Shown one piece after another: positions 37,501 to 45,228 of a stretch of 64,000 bases of DNA. Made by a program: the position numbers and the translations under genes. Source of the stretch: Marinimicrobium agarilyticum DSM 16975 (GTDB lineage Bacteria; Pseudomonadota; Gammaproteobacteria; Pseudomonadales; Cellvibrionaceae); NCBI RefSeq assembly GCF_000423345.1, contig NZ_AUHU01000012.1, positions 82,699 through 146,698 of the forward strand, in the 5' to 3' direction. Position 1 is the stretch's first letter, and the number at the start of each line of letters is the position of its first letter. The notes below the pieces were generated by a model. That model made no database searches, was not told where the DNA came from, and worked only from the letters and a program-made list of their open reading frames with translations.

Positions 37501-37853
37501 AAAGCTATTACAAAAAAACGACTTTCTATACCAACGAGAACCTGTCGGTCAGTGCCGATTATCATGCAGGTTCAGGGAATACGGTGATCGATTCGAGCTT
37601 TGGAGGCTTCCGGGTCATGCTGCGGCACCTTAACGGGTCTTGGGGAGTCGAAAAAGACGTAACCGCCGTGTACTCCGATGCGGTAGGAACCACCTCGGGA
37701 ACGGCGACCGTGTCTATTCCGCTTGAGGGGTTGACGCCGACGTCAGAACTGCCGGAAGGGCACTTCTACTTCCTGTTTGTCCAGTTCTCGTCAAGTGATG
37801 GTACTAAGCCCGAAAAAGGGGCGTGGCCCATTCAGATAGAAAATGCTCCATAG
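34584..37853 (+). CDS. lipoprotein with serine-rich linker, FG-GAP/VCBS-type repeats and two bacterial Ig-like domains
   Basis: This 1,089-residue protein has a lipobox MIVSC with Cys28 and Gly at +2. A serine-rich linker (about 40-85) precedes a propeller-like region (about 170-780) with calcium-binding-type repeats such as DLNNDGHYDMVL, DYDNDGDLDLLM and DMDLDGDLDLAL. An UnbV/ASPIC-like segment ends at VRWRNGE. Two Big2-like domains (about 790-960; the repeated WTSSDESVA) and a C-terminal beta-domain follow. No hydrolase motif is seen. It is likely a surface binding or scaffold protein. GAGG lies five bases before the start; the earlier ATG at 34530 lacks a site and would precede the operator. 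It is followed by a clear terminator. Confidence 0.75.
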   Translation: MIQMRRFSSVFPTKLAALVVASTMIVSCGSNGSDDPEPPGSSSSSSVSSSSSMSSSSETSSVSSSETSSVPSSASSMSSSSAAESDPVISVSSDYEMPYSAEGDLVKQVVLDVSIESGYAHISVLSGENRLVDNMNIPNAGTHQLTALVEFESAGDKTLTLTVRGEPVTLQGIEFRDPAEESLPLFADITSDIGLQTEETLKYGGPTVADLNNDGHYDMVLNNHNVIPAQVYWNNGDSTVTEQAEPLFSWPPDLHGTAAGDYDNDGDLDLLMTKGGGNGTNPAPPFLMRNDEGTFTRVEDVAGITKGARGRAARWIDMDLDGDLDLALVNAAGINGDSGEQHIFYKNTGDGSFEPVRIPGIENAQAERTMVLDFNRDGIDDILLFSPTSLWQGNGDFTFTNVTTTWLPESARNVHQVHAAANTDIDNDGDYDVYLARGKPYYQMANKSLDFDPQAQQLDFKDEGNAGTTELSFTAPGPVELHELDLTYRGYDGDFPVFLGSAKTPEILDFESVLEISRSDADGWPEERAENGIYIGHTGDGEWRVETVRNQDVYWKVDFSLKGVASVDTSWEPNNRNIQDLLLINEGDHFVEAGEAWGIPKGGNHWGVTYGDFNNDGFSDFYVYRFGFMKQPVADYLLVNNGGSGFNTTTMHNAFDPNDGGHSDMGQAFDFDLDGGVDMLNGSDEYGKWYLYKNRKVDTGNYVLIQVGYSPLAGIDPISAEVVVETPSNTYVKRVASAGEVFSQSVLNTVHFGLGDAETISSVSVRWRNGESISSDEVTVNALFKTDDAELPAPNSITLTPNPLTVREGTSEQLNVELDPPNADPSMTWTSSDESVASVDGNGLVTGHQAGASATITATSDVDGTTAEVVVDVTEYFGIPVEGVSVTPESATVFVGTTETLTAEVTPEDADDPSVEWTSSDESVATVDAGGVVTGVASGQASITATTVDGGFSDSATIDVEEYQDPSVAFDDESYYKKTTFYTNENLSVSADYHAGSGNTVIDSSFGGFRVMLRHLNGSWGVEKDVTAVYSDAVGTTSGTATVSIPLEGLTPTSELPEGHFYFLFVQFSSSDGTKPEKGAWPIQIENAP

Positions 37854-37877
37854 TCGGTAAGGCTAGAGCTGTGTGGC

Positions 37878-37908
37878 GGGTGAGGTTGCGTGCCTCACCC
37901 TCATTTTT
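37878..37908 (+). terminator. Rho-independent terminator after the FG-GAP lipoprotein gene
   Basis: GGGTGAGG and CCTCACCC form an eight-base stem with a seven-base loop followed by TCATTTTT, 25 bases after the stop codon. The next gene therefore probably has its own promoter. Confidence 0.85.
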
Positions 37909-38097
37909 GTGGAACTTACCACGCGTTGATGTTTACTTCACTTCCCCACACATATTCCGTTGCCATAGGAAGCCCGGCCGAAGGTATCGGTTGGTGGTTC
38001 ATCCTGGAAGAGCTTCTGGACGGTTGAAGAAGTATAAAAATGGCCTGCTGGTCAACTCTAGTAAGTACCGGCGGATCAGTTTGAAAAAGAGGTACAC

Positions 38098-41000
38098 ATG
38101 CCCGCCAAATACGGTTTTTTTGAACAAATGCTTTTTACACTGGGAGTAGCCCTCGCCAGTACCACTGGCACCAGCGCTATTGCGACTCCCTCTTCGGTGG
38201 AGGTTAGAGCTATAACCTCGGAAAAGGCCAGAGAGGCGGCAGAAGCGGTGGAGAATGCGCAGGCGGTAAAGCTGGCCGAAGGCATCAGGGTTGATCTCTG
38301 GGCCAGTGATGCCCTGGTGGACGACCCGGTGGCCATCAGCATGGACTCCGATGGCAATGCCTGGCTGACGGTTACCAATCGCAGCAATAACTCCGAATTC
38401 GATATTCGAGGCTGGCCTCACTGGGAGGCCGACACCCTGTCCTTCAACCAGGTCGCCGACAGGCGCGAGTTTCTGCGGGAGTATTTTTCGCCCTCCAAAT
38501 CGCTTACGTCGGATGATATCCCGGATCATAATAAGGACGGCGTCCATGACTGGCGGGACCTGACGGTACTCAAAGAAGAAGTATTGAAAATCTCCGATAC
38601 CGACAGTGATGGCCTGGCAGACCGGGCCCAGGTAGTCCTGGAAGACTTTTCGGACGAAATCAGCGATGTCCTCGGGGGCGTTTACTATGATGATACATCG
38701 GATTCGGTTTTCCTCACCGTGGCCCCCAATGCCTGGCGGGCCCGTGACACCACCGGAGACGGTTATCTGGATGAAAAAACCTCTCTTGCCGAAGGTTTTG
38801 GTGTGCATATTGGGTTCAGTGGACACAATATGTCCGGCGTCACAATGGGGCCCGATGGTCGCATCTACTACGGCATTGGTGATATCGGGGCAAATATCAC
38901 CGACCTCGCGGGCAACGAGTACGATTACGCCCATGAAGGGGTCATTGTGCGCAGTGAGCCCGATGGCAGTAACTTCGAAGTGTTTGCCAGCGGGCTTCGC
39001 AATACGCACGAGTTCACCTTTGATAAATACGGGAATTTGATCAGTGCGGACAATGATGGTGATCATGCCGGAGAATTTGAACGCTTGGTCTATTTAATCG
39101 ACGGCTCGGATACCGGCTGGCGAATCCATTGGCAGTTTGGAAAATACTCCGACCCCAAGAACAACGCCTACAAAGTCTGGATGGATGAGGGCTACTATAA
39201 AGCCCGTTTTGAGGACCAATCTGCACTTATCCTGCCGCCGATTCAATCTTTTTACGGCGGCCCCACCGGGATGGTCTACAACCCGGGAACCGCACTCGGA
39301 AAGCAGTGGCACGACTACTTCTTTCTGGTACAGTTTACCGGCAGCGCGGGTAACTCCGGTATCAATGCGTTTACGCTTGAACCGGAGGGTGCCGGTTTTA
39401 CCCTGGGCGAGGACAAGACCTTTCTGCGCGGTATTCAAGTCACCGGGCTGGACGTGGGCTCGGACGGTGCGCTATATGCGGCCGATTGGGTGGAGGGCTG
39501 GAAAACCAACAACACTGGTCGTATCTGGAAAATTGATGCAGAAAAGCCCAACCCGCAGCGAGATGAAACTCAGGCACTGCTTCAACAACCCTTTGAGCCC
39601 TTAGCCGCCGAGCAGCTCATCACACACATGCAACACCCGGACCAGCGAGTTCGGTTAAAGGCTCAGTTCGAACTCGCGGAGCGCAAAGCGCTCTTTAACC
39701 TTGAGCAGGCATTGCGCCTGGAAGATCAACTGGCTCGCATTCATGGCATTTGGGGTATCGGCCAACTGGCCCGCAAGAACCGGGACGTGGCTGAGGTGTT
39801 AGTGCCGTTGTTGCAGGATGCCGACCCCGAAATCCGAGCCCAGGTCGCCAAAGTGTTGGGCGATGCCGAGTACCCGCGAGCGACCGAGCCGCTTATCGAC
39901 AACCTCTCCCACCCCAATGCGCGAGTGAGAATGTTATCGGCCCAGGCCCTGGGGCGAATCGGGGCAAATCAATCCTTTGACGGCATTGTCTCAATGTTGG
40001 AAGCAAATAACGGAGAGGATGTGTACCTGCGCCAAGCCGGTGCCATCGCCCTTGCGCGTTTGGGCGCCGAGGAAAAACTCGCGCAACTGGCGACCCATTA
40101 TTCGGATGCGGTACGGGTCGCAGCCGTTATCGCACTGGACCGTTTGGCGAGCCCCGCCATCGCTGAATTTTTAGACGACAGCGACGACTATGTCGCCACC
40201 AATGCCGCCCGGGCGATTAACGACGATGCCTTTATTGAGGCGGCCCTACCACCGTTGGCGGCTCAGTTGCCCGTGCCGCGCGTTCGGAACGAACCGTTCG
40301 TCCGCCGGGCCATTAACGCTAACGCATTCCTATCGACCGCTGACAGTGCCCAGAGGCTGGTCAACTTTGCGGCCAACGATCGTGATAGCGCTGTTCTACG
40401 GGCTGAGGCGTTGAATGCTTTGAGCGTCTGGGAGTCGCCTTCACCCTACGATCGCGTCAGCGGTCGCTATCGCGGTGAGCGCAGTGGTCAGGTTGATCAG
40501 GCCGTAGCGGCATTGGCGCCTCACTATAAAGCCTTGTTGGCCGATGAAAGCGCCCGGGTGCGCGCCGCCGCGGCGAACGCGGTCGGTCGGCTCGGCATGG
40601 TTGAGTCCGTGGATACCCTGGCCGCATTGGCTGAGAAGGACCCCAAAGCTGACGTTCGTCAATCCGCCCTGGAGAATCTGCACAGACTGTCTTACTCGGG
40701 GTTAACCGGTACCGTGTTTACTGCCTTGGAAGATGGCGCCGAAGCCGTGCGCCGAACGGCGTTGGGCCTGATTCCCTCCCTGTCTATTCCCCCGTCGGAC
40801 AAGGTGCGCATGTATGAGCTGCTTTTGGAAAAGGGCAGTCTGGGAGAGCAGCAGGAAACCTATCTCGCATTGGCCCAGGTTCAGTCGCCGGAGGCCTATC
40901 AGCTACTGTCGAAGCATCTGCAAAAACTGATCGATGATCAGGTACCGCCCGAAGTGCAGCTTGAACTGGTGCAGGCCGCAGAGTTGAGCAGTAGCGAAAC

Positions 41001-41520
41001 CGTGCAGGCAATGTTACAGCAATACCAGCGGACAAAGCCCACTGGCAATGTCACCGCGCAATACCGGGAAGCTCTTAAGGGCGGCGACGCGCATATGGGT
41101 AAACTCTTTTTCTTTTATAACACCACCGCCCAGTGTATTCGCTGCCACGTGATGGGAGATTTCGGCTCCGCCGTTGGGCCCGACCTGACCGATATCGGTA
41201 GCCGTTTAACCCGTGAACAGCTGGTGGAAGCGATGGTTGAGCCGGGAGAGCGCGTCCCCCCGGGTTTCGGCCGCGTGAGTGTCACGCTACAGTCGGGAGA
41301 GGAGATCGACGGTCAGTTCACCGCCGAAGACGAGGACAGCGTCACCATTACCACTGATGACAGTGAAACCATCACCGTTGAGAGAAAGCATATAGTTGAG
41401 CAGAGTTTTTCAGGGTCCGGTATGCCGCCGATGGGCTTAATGCTGGAAAAGGAAAATGTCAGGGACATTGTGGAGTTTTTGGCAAACCAAAAGGGGCAAG
41501 ATAACACCGTAAGTCACTAG
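38098..41520 (+). CDS. secreted dehydrogenase-like propeller protein with HEAT repeats and a C-terminal cytochrome c domain (PVC-type)
   Basis: This 1,140-residue protein has a signal peptide ending near SAIA, a beta-propeller resembling soluble sugar dehydrogenases (about 55-480; GHNMSGVTMGPDGRIYYGIGD and RNTHEFTFDKYGN), HEAT-like helical repeats (about 495-960) and a C-terminal c-type haem domain with CIRCH at 1013-1017. Met in GMPPMGLM could be the distal haem ligand. This layout is the 'membrane-bound dehydrogenase / PVC-type haem-binding' family that is abundant in Planctomycetes and Verrucomicrobia. It would oxidise a substrate in the periplasm and pass electrons to the respiratory chain. 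GAGG lies five bases before the start. Substrate and propeller cofactor are unknown. Confidence 0.82.
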   Translation: MPAKYGFFEQMLFTLGVALASTTGTSAIATPSSVEVRAITSEKAREAAEAVENAQAVKLAEGIRVDLWASDALVDDPVAISMDSDGNAWLTVTNRSNNSEFDIRGWPHWEADTLSFNQVADRREFLREYFSPSKSLTSDDIPDHNKDGVHDWRDLTVLKEEVLKISDTDSDGLADRAQVVLEDFSDEISDVLGGVYYDDTSDSVFLTVAPNAWRARDTTGDGYLDEKTSLAEGFGVHIGFSGHNMSGVTMGPDGRIYYGIGDIGANITDLAGNEYDYAHEGVIVRSEPDGSNFEVFASGLRNTHEFTFDKYGNLISADNDGDHAGEFERLVYLIDGSDTGWRIHWQFGKYSDPKNNAYKVWMDEGYYKARFEDQSALILPPIQSFYGGPTGMVYNPGTALGKQWHDYFFLVQFTGSAGNSGINAFTLEPEGAGFTLGEDKTFLRGIQVTGLDVGSDGALYAADWVEGWKTNNTGRIWKIDAEKPNPQRDETQALLQQPFEPLAAEQLITHMQHPDQRVRLKAQFELAERKALFNLEQALRLEDQLARIHGIWGIGQLARKNRDVAEVLVPLLQDADPEIRAQVAKVLGDAEYPRATEPLIDNLSHPNARVRMLSAQALGRIGANQSFDGIVSMLEANNGEDVYLRQAGAIALARLGAEEKLAQLATHYSDAVRVAAVIALDRLASPAIAEFLDDSDDYVATNAARAINDDAFIEAALPPLAAQLPVPRVRNEPFVRRAINANAFLSTADSAQRLVNFAANDRDSAVLRAEALNALSVWESPSPYDRVSGRYRGERSGQVDQAVAALAPHYKALLADESARVRAAAANAVGRLGMVESVDTLAALAEKDPKADVRQSALENLHRLSYSGLTGTVFTALEDGAEAVRRTALGLIPSLSIPPSDKVRMYELLLEKGSLGEQQETYLALAQVQSPEAYQLLSKHLQKLIDDQVPPEVQLELVQAAELSSSETVQAMLQQYQRTKPTGNVTAQYREALKGGDAHMGKLFFFYNTTAQCIRCHVMGDFGSAVGPDLTDIGSRLTREQLVEAMVEPGERVPPGFGRVSVTLQSGEEIDGQFTAEDEDSVTITTDDSETITVERKHIVEQSFSGSGMPPMGLMLEKENVRDIVEFLANQKGQDNTVSH

Positions 41521-41538
41521 TTTATTGCGAGGTTCACC

Positions 41539-42195
41539 ATGAACATAAAAAAGATTGTCTCCGTTTTTCTGGGTTTGGTCCTTGTGCCTCCCCTGGCGCT
41601 GAGCCAGGAGTCCCTTGACCACAATATCTTTTACATTCATCAGGGGGAGGGGGTCGATCCCTGGGAGCTCAGCCTTCAATTTGGTCAGGTGTTACTGGAA
41701 GAAAAGCGTGGCGCGACCGTCAAGAACAGCCTGGTAGCCGAGCCCGCCGCTCACGACACTGAGAACGACGCCATACGGTTTACCTGGAACAAGCGGAAAG
41801 TATTGACGGAGTGGGGCGGTCAGAACGAAGCCGTCTCGACCGTCACCCTGACCAACAAGGCCGGGGCTATTGATCTCGCGGGGGTGAAAGACCAGGTCGC
41901 ATTGGTTTTGGATATCAGAATCATAGACCGGCCCAGCGATCATGTGACCCTTTCTCTGGAAAGCAATTGGGACTGGAAAACCCGCGCCTCCATTCCGCTA
42001 AAAAGTGTCCTGCGTAGACTGCCCAAGAAGGAGTGGTTCAGTTTGCCTCTCCCTTTGCAATGCTTTAAAGGCGGAGATCTTGACTTCGGGAAGCTGACTT
42101 CAATGATGCAGCTGCATACCGATGGTAACCTTGAGCTAGAAATCTCCAGCGCCAGGCTTGCCGCTTTTCCTCCCGAACAGGTCACTTGCCATTAA
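41539..42195 (+). CDS. secreted single-domain protein resembling the ExoP galactose-binding-like domain
   Basis: This 218-residue protein has a signal peptide ending at LALSQ and one beta-sandwich domain. The segments VTLTNKAGAIDL, ALVLDIRI and KEWFSLPLPLQCFKGGDLDF recall the C-terminal ExoP-type domain found on some GH3 exo-glucosidases. Here it stands alone, without a catalytic module. It lies 18 bases after the cytochrome gene with AGG-containing sequence before the ATG, so they are probably co-transcribed. A role as a periplasmic carbohydrate-binding or accessory subunit for the dehydrogenase is an inference. Two cysteines near the C terminus could form a disulphide. Confidence 0.62.
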   Translation: MNIKKIVSVFLGLVLVPPLALSQESLDHNIFYIHQGEGVDPWELSLQFGQVLLEEKRGATVKNSLVAEPAAHDTENDAIRFTWNKRKVLTEWGGQNEAVSTVTLTNKAGAIDLAGVKDQVALVLDIRIIDRPSDHVTLSLESNWDWKTRASIPLKSVLRRLPKKEWFSLPLPLQCFKGGDLDFGKLTSMMQLHTDGNLELEISSARLAAFPPEQVTCH

Positions 42196-42264
42196 CCAAG
42201 GCCGGTCGGAATAGCGTCGCACAGCAGCCGGCTATTAGAATCACTGTTCAATTTGGCAGTGTGA

Positions 42265-42284
42265 GCCCCGCCCTTGGGCGGGGC
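42265..42284. terminator. strong GC hairpin between converging genes
   Basis: GCCCCGCCC and GGGCGGGGC form a perfect nine-base stem with a two-base loop between the converging ExoP-like and GH50 genes. T tracts are lacking on both sides, so it may act as a bidirectional but imperfect terminator. Confidence 0.6.
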
Positions 42285-42289
42285 AAACT

Positions 42290-44623
42290 TTACTTCCCGT
42301 ACCGCTCGCGGTAGAGATTGAAGTTAATCTCCTTCGCTGCCTCCACCATCTCTGGGTAGGGAATGTCAGTCACGGTTACAAACCCGATATTGGCATTCTC
42401 GCCGTCAAAAGCGCGGCCGGTCACAGGCTCATCCACATACTGGAACCAGTGGGCACCCACCATATAGTCTTTTTCCAGTACGCTCTCCATATAGGCCTTG
42501 TACATGCGAGCGCGGTCTTCCTGGCTGGCGGCGCTGACAATCCCGGGGTGGTAGTTGTCTGAGTCGGTGGTTGCGCCGATATGGAACTCGCCAATGACCA
42601 CCGGTAAGTTGATATCCTCAAGGAAGTCCCACTGATGGGGTTGCATCCCCTCTTCATAAATATTGAAGCTGAGAACGTCACTATACTTGACCGAGGCTTT
42701 GATGATTTCATCCGGCATACCCCAATTGGCCATGCGCGCACCCATGTACAAGTGATGGGGCAGATACTCCTTCAGAGTGCCGTGAACCACTTTAAAGTAC
42801 TGCTCACCCAGGGCTTCCAACAGCAATGACAAATCGGCCACTTGCGCTCCGGTGTGCTGGCTCACAGAGGCGTCGGCGGCGAACACGTCCCAGTTATCAA
42901 ATTGACTGTCCCAGGCGCGGTTGAGTGCTTCGACGGTGCCGTACTTTTCTTTCAGACGGTCGGTAAACGCTTTCTTGGCAGGGCTTTTCGAGGCGTCTTT
43001 GCTCAGGGCATCCAGAATGACGCCATAGCGTTCAGCCACGGTGCCCTCGCGCTCGCCCCAGCTTTTTTCGTTGTCGATAAACACACCGACACACCAGGGG
43101 GAAGCTTTCACATCCTCAGCAATGACTTCAATGGTGGCACGGGCGCGTTCCGCAAACACCGGATCGAAGAAGTCTGGCATCAGCCCCCAGTGGTTGGTAT
43201 GGCCGGACAGAGTCTGATAATCACCAATAATCCAGCCGTTGGCAAAGTAGGGGACTTTTTCATTCGGATAGAACGCCGGGTCCACCCAGTTTCCAAATGA
43301 CGTGAAGCCCCAGCTGTTCATGCGTTGCAGGGTGACGTCTTCCCATTTTCTGACATAGGACTCCGGTGCCGTTTCACCGTAGCGGCGCTCCAGGTTGGCG
43401 CGGTAAAAGCTGTAGGTTTCCCCGTGGGGGATTGGCCCTTTGTGGGTAGAACGGCGGTAGCTGTAATGATCTGCCAGGGGGTGGTCGTACCCGGGCAACC
43501 ACTCGAACATGTTGTGGCGGATGTCGTTGATAATATAACGGCTTTCGCGTACCTCATCCGAAACGTTCACAATGCCCATGGAGTCTTCCGGGGTGACTTC
43601 ATCCTCGTGAACCACGCGTACAGAGGGGTCTTTGAAGTCCACCCCGGTCAGGGTAGTCAGGTTGGACATCCGCACATTGGCGGGGCCGTGGGAGAAGAAC
43701 AGATAGCCCTCGGGGTCCACCAGCCACCACTTCCCGTCGACCTTCTCGGTCCGAAAGTAGCCGGTCGCTTCCAGTTGCGGGCCGTCTTTGTATCCCCCAA
43801 AACGGGAGCGATCTTTGGGGCCGGTGTTTTGCGCGAGCGTTTTTAGTTCCTGTTCCGCCAGAGCCTTGAGCTGCGCCTCTGATTTCACCTTCAATGGAGT
43901 GTCTTTCTTGGCGGCTTGGCCGAAACGGTCTACCAGGTTTTGGGTCCAGTCTTTGCCCGCGTCTGGGTTGGGTCGCAGTTGAATATTGCCTACTTGCAGC
44001 TCGCGATCCTGCAGTACCCCGATGGTGTAGAACGACATTTTGGTGATTTGACCGAGGTCCAGTTCGTCATGCCAAGAGCGCCAGACCATTTTCAGCTCGT
44101 CGGTCGGCCAGGGCATAGGGTTGGCCCACATGCCCTTGTCAGTTGCCGCCTTTTCTCCGGCCAATGGGAAAAACACCGTGCCTGTATAGCCTTTGGGTAC
44201 ACTCAACTCCCGCGTCTGGCTGTTGCCGGCGGCATCAAACAGCTCTACATAGAAGTGCGTAGAAACAGACGACAAATTGGTGACGTCAAAGGCGAGGTTG
44301 TAATCGTCTAATCGTGAAAAATCCCAGGGTTGATCGGGCGCTATGCTCAATACGGGCGTATGGACCGAGGCGGGAAAGCGGATGTTGAGGGCTTGCGTGC
44401 GGCCGTTATTGGCGGCGCTGATATGGGCCTGCTCCGGCTCCAGCCAGCCGCGCTCACTGGCAATGGCGAAATCCACAATAGTGGCGGGTAGCTGCCGGGG
44501 CGTCAATTGGGCGGCGGGGCTTTCCCCGGCGCCATGGACCCCAGGGTTATGGGTATGCTGGCTGCAGGCACTGGTCAGGGCGGCCGTAACCGCCACGGCG
44601 TAGACTAAGGGCTTTAGGGTCAT
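42290..44623 (-). CDS. GH50 beta-agarase-family lipoprotein, second copy
   Basis: This 777-residue lipoprotein has a lipobox LTSAC with Cys20 and Ser at +2. An N-terminal beta-sandwich (about 45-215) precedes the GH50 barrel. The proposed catalytic residues are Glu519 in VFIDNEKSWGE and Glu679 in VVIGEFHIG. It is clearly paralogous to the copy at 30074 but diverged, especially at the N terminus, so the pair is an old duplication and may differ in product length or tolerance for sulfate. AGGA lies seven bases before the start. An operator palindrome sits about 90 bases upstream, suggesting co-regulation with the rest of the locus despite the opposite strand. Confidence 0.9.
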   Translation of the reverse strand: MTLKPLVYAVAVTAALTSACSQHTHNPGVHGAGESPAAQLTPRQLPATIVDFAIASERGWLEPEQAHISAANNGRTQALNIRFPASVHTPVLSIAPDQPWDFSRLDDYNLAFDVTNLSSVSTHFYVELFDAAGNSQTRELSVPKGYTGTVFFPLAGEKAATDKGMWANPMPWPTDELKMVWRSWHDELDLGQITKMSFYTIGVLQDRELQVGNIQLRPNPDAGKDWTQNLVDRFGQAAKKDTPLKVKSEAQLKALAEQELKTLAQNTGPKDRSRFGGYKDGPQLEATGYFRTEKVDGKWWLVDPEGYLFFSHGPANVRMSNLTTLTGVDFKDPSVRVVHEDEVTPEDSMGIVNVSDEVRESRYIINDIRHNMFEWLPGYDHPLADHYSYRRSTHKGPIPHGETYSFYRANLERRYGETAPESYVRKWEDVTLQRMNSWGFTSFGNWVDPAFYPNEKVPYFANGWIIGDYQTLSGHTNHWGLMPDFFDPVFAERARATIEVIAEDVKASPWCVGVFIDNEKSWGEREGTVAERYGVILDALSKDASKSPAKKAFTDRLKEKYGTVEALNRAWDSQFDNWDVFAADASVSQHTGAQVADLSLLLEALGEQYFKVVHGTLKEYLPHHLYMGARMANWGMPDEIIKASVKYSDVLSFNIYEEGMQPHQWDFLEDINLPVVIGEFHIGATTDSDNYHPGIVSAASQEDRARMYKAYMESVLEKDYMVGAHWFQYVDEPVTGRAFDGENANIGFVTVTDIPYPEMVEAAKEINFNLYRERYGK

Positions 44624-44708
44624 TTTTGTGTCCTTTATTAGTGTGAAATTGATAGTTTTACCGGAGGCTCTGCCTTAGAAAAGAGCTTACAGAATGCCAC
44701 AATAGTAA

Positions 44709-44720
44709 ATTGTCTACAAT
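44709..44720. promoter_or_regulatory. candidate operator, perfect ATTGT-CT-ACAAT palindrome
   Basis: A perfect five-base inverted repeat around CT lies 86-97 bases upstream of the second GH50 gene. It is the best match to the motif shared across the locus. Confidence 0.55.
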
Positions 44721-45152
44721 AGATGCGTGCGATCAAGCCTCGGATCAACACTTTTAACAACCGATAACCTCGCGGGAAACGGTGGAAGTAGCAGGCGAGC
44801 TAGGTCAATCAGTTGGAGTAAGATAGCTTCCGGTGAAAACCGTCGGATGTGACCTCAAAAAGGTGTTCTTCAGCGCGCAGCCTGTCCATTTAATATCTCG
44901 AAAAGCTACAACACACACAAAGTCTGCGGCGTGGGAGTGGGGGGGGGCAGGGGAATTACCTAGTTTTAGCTAGATTCGGGCTTTTCAGGTGCGTTGTGAG
45001 CATGGAGCTCGCCAAGCTTTCAACGTTTATGAGATGAAAAGGATAAGTCAGATATTTGGCGGAATTATAACTCTTTGATTTTAAATGGTATTTCCTTGGT
45101 CGATTCGGTTTTAGTTCACTCTTCCCTGAGTGATACCGCGCATGATTATTTA

Positions 45153-45207
45153 GTCTCAAACTTTATTGTAGTCTCAAACCTTATTGTTGAGTCTCAAACT
45201 TTATTGT
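45153..45207 (+). repeat. three direct copies of a 17-base repeat
   Basis: GTCTCAAACTTTATTGT occurs at 45153-45169 and 45191-45207, with a one-mismatch copy at 45171-45187 (C for T at the tenth base). The start-to-start distances are 18 and 20 bases. Closely spaced direct repeats of this size resemble transposase-binding repeats at an element end or iterated regulator sites. No transposase gene is adjacent. Confidence 0.8.
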
Positions 45208-45228
45208 CCATCGACATGGGCGGAAGTG

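Larger units (their letters stand above)
44624..45228. other. 605-base spacer between the GH50 and gcvP genes
   Basis: No supported gene is seen. The spacer contains the operator at 44709-44720, a G-rich tract near 44938-44947 and three direct repeats at 45153-45207. An open frame running from 45075 into the end of gcvP on the opposite strand is not credible as a gene. This marks the right edge of the galactan locus. Confidence 0.5.
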
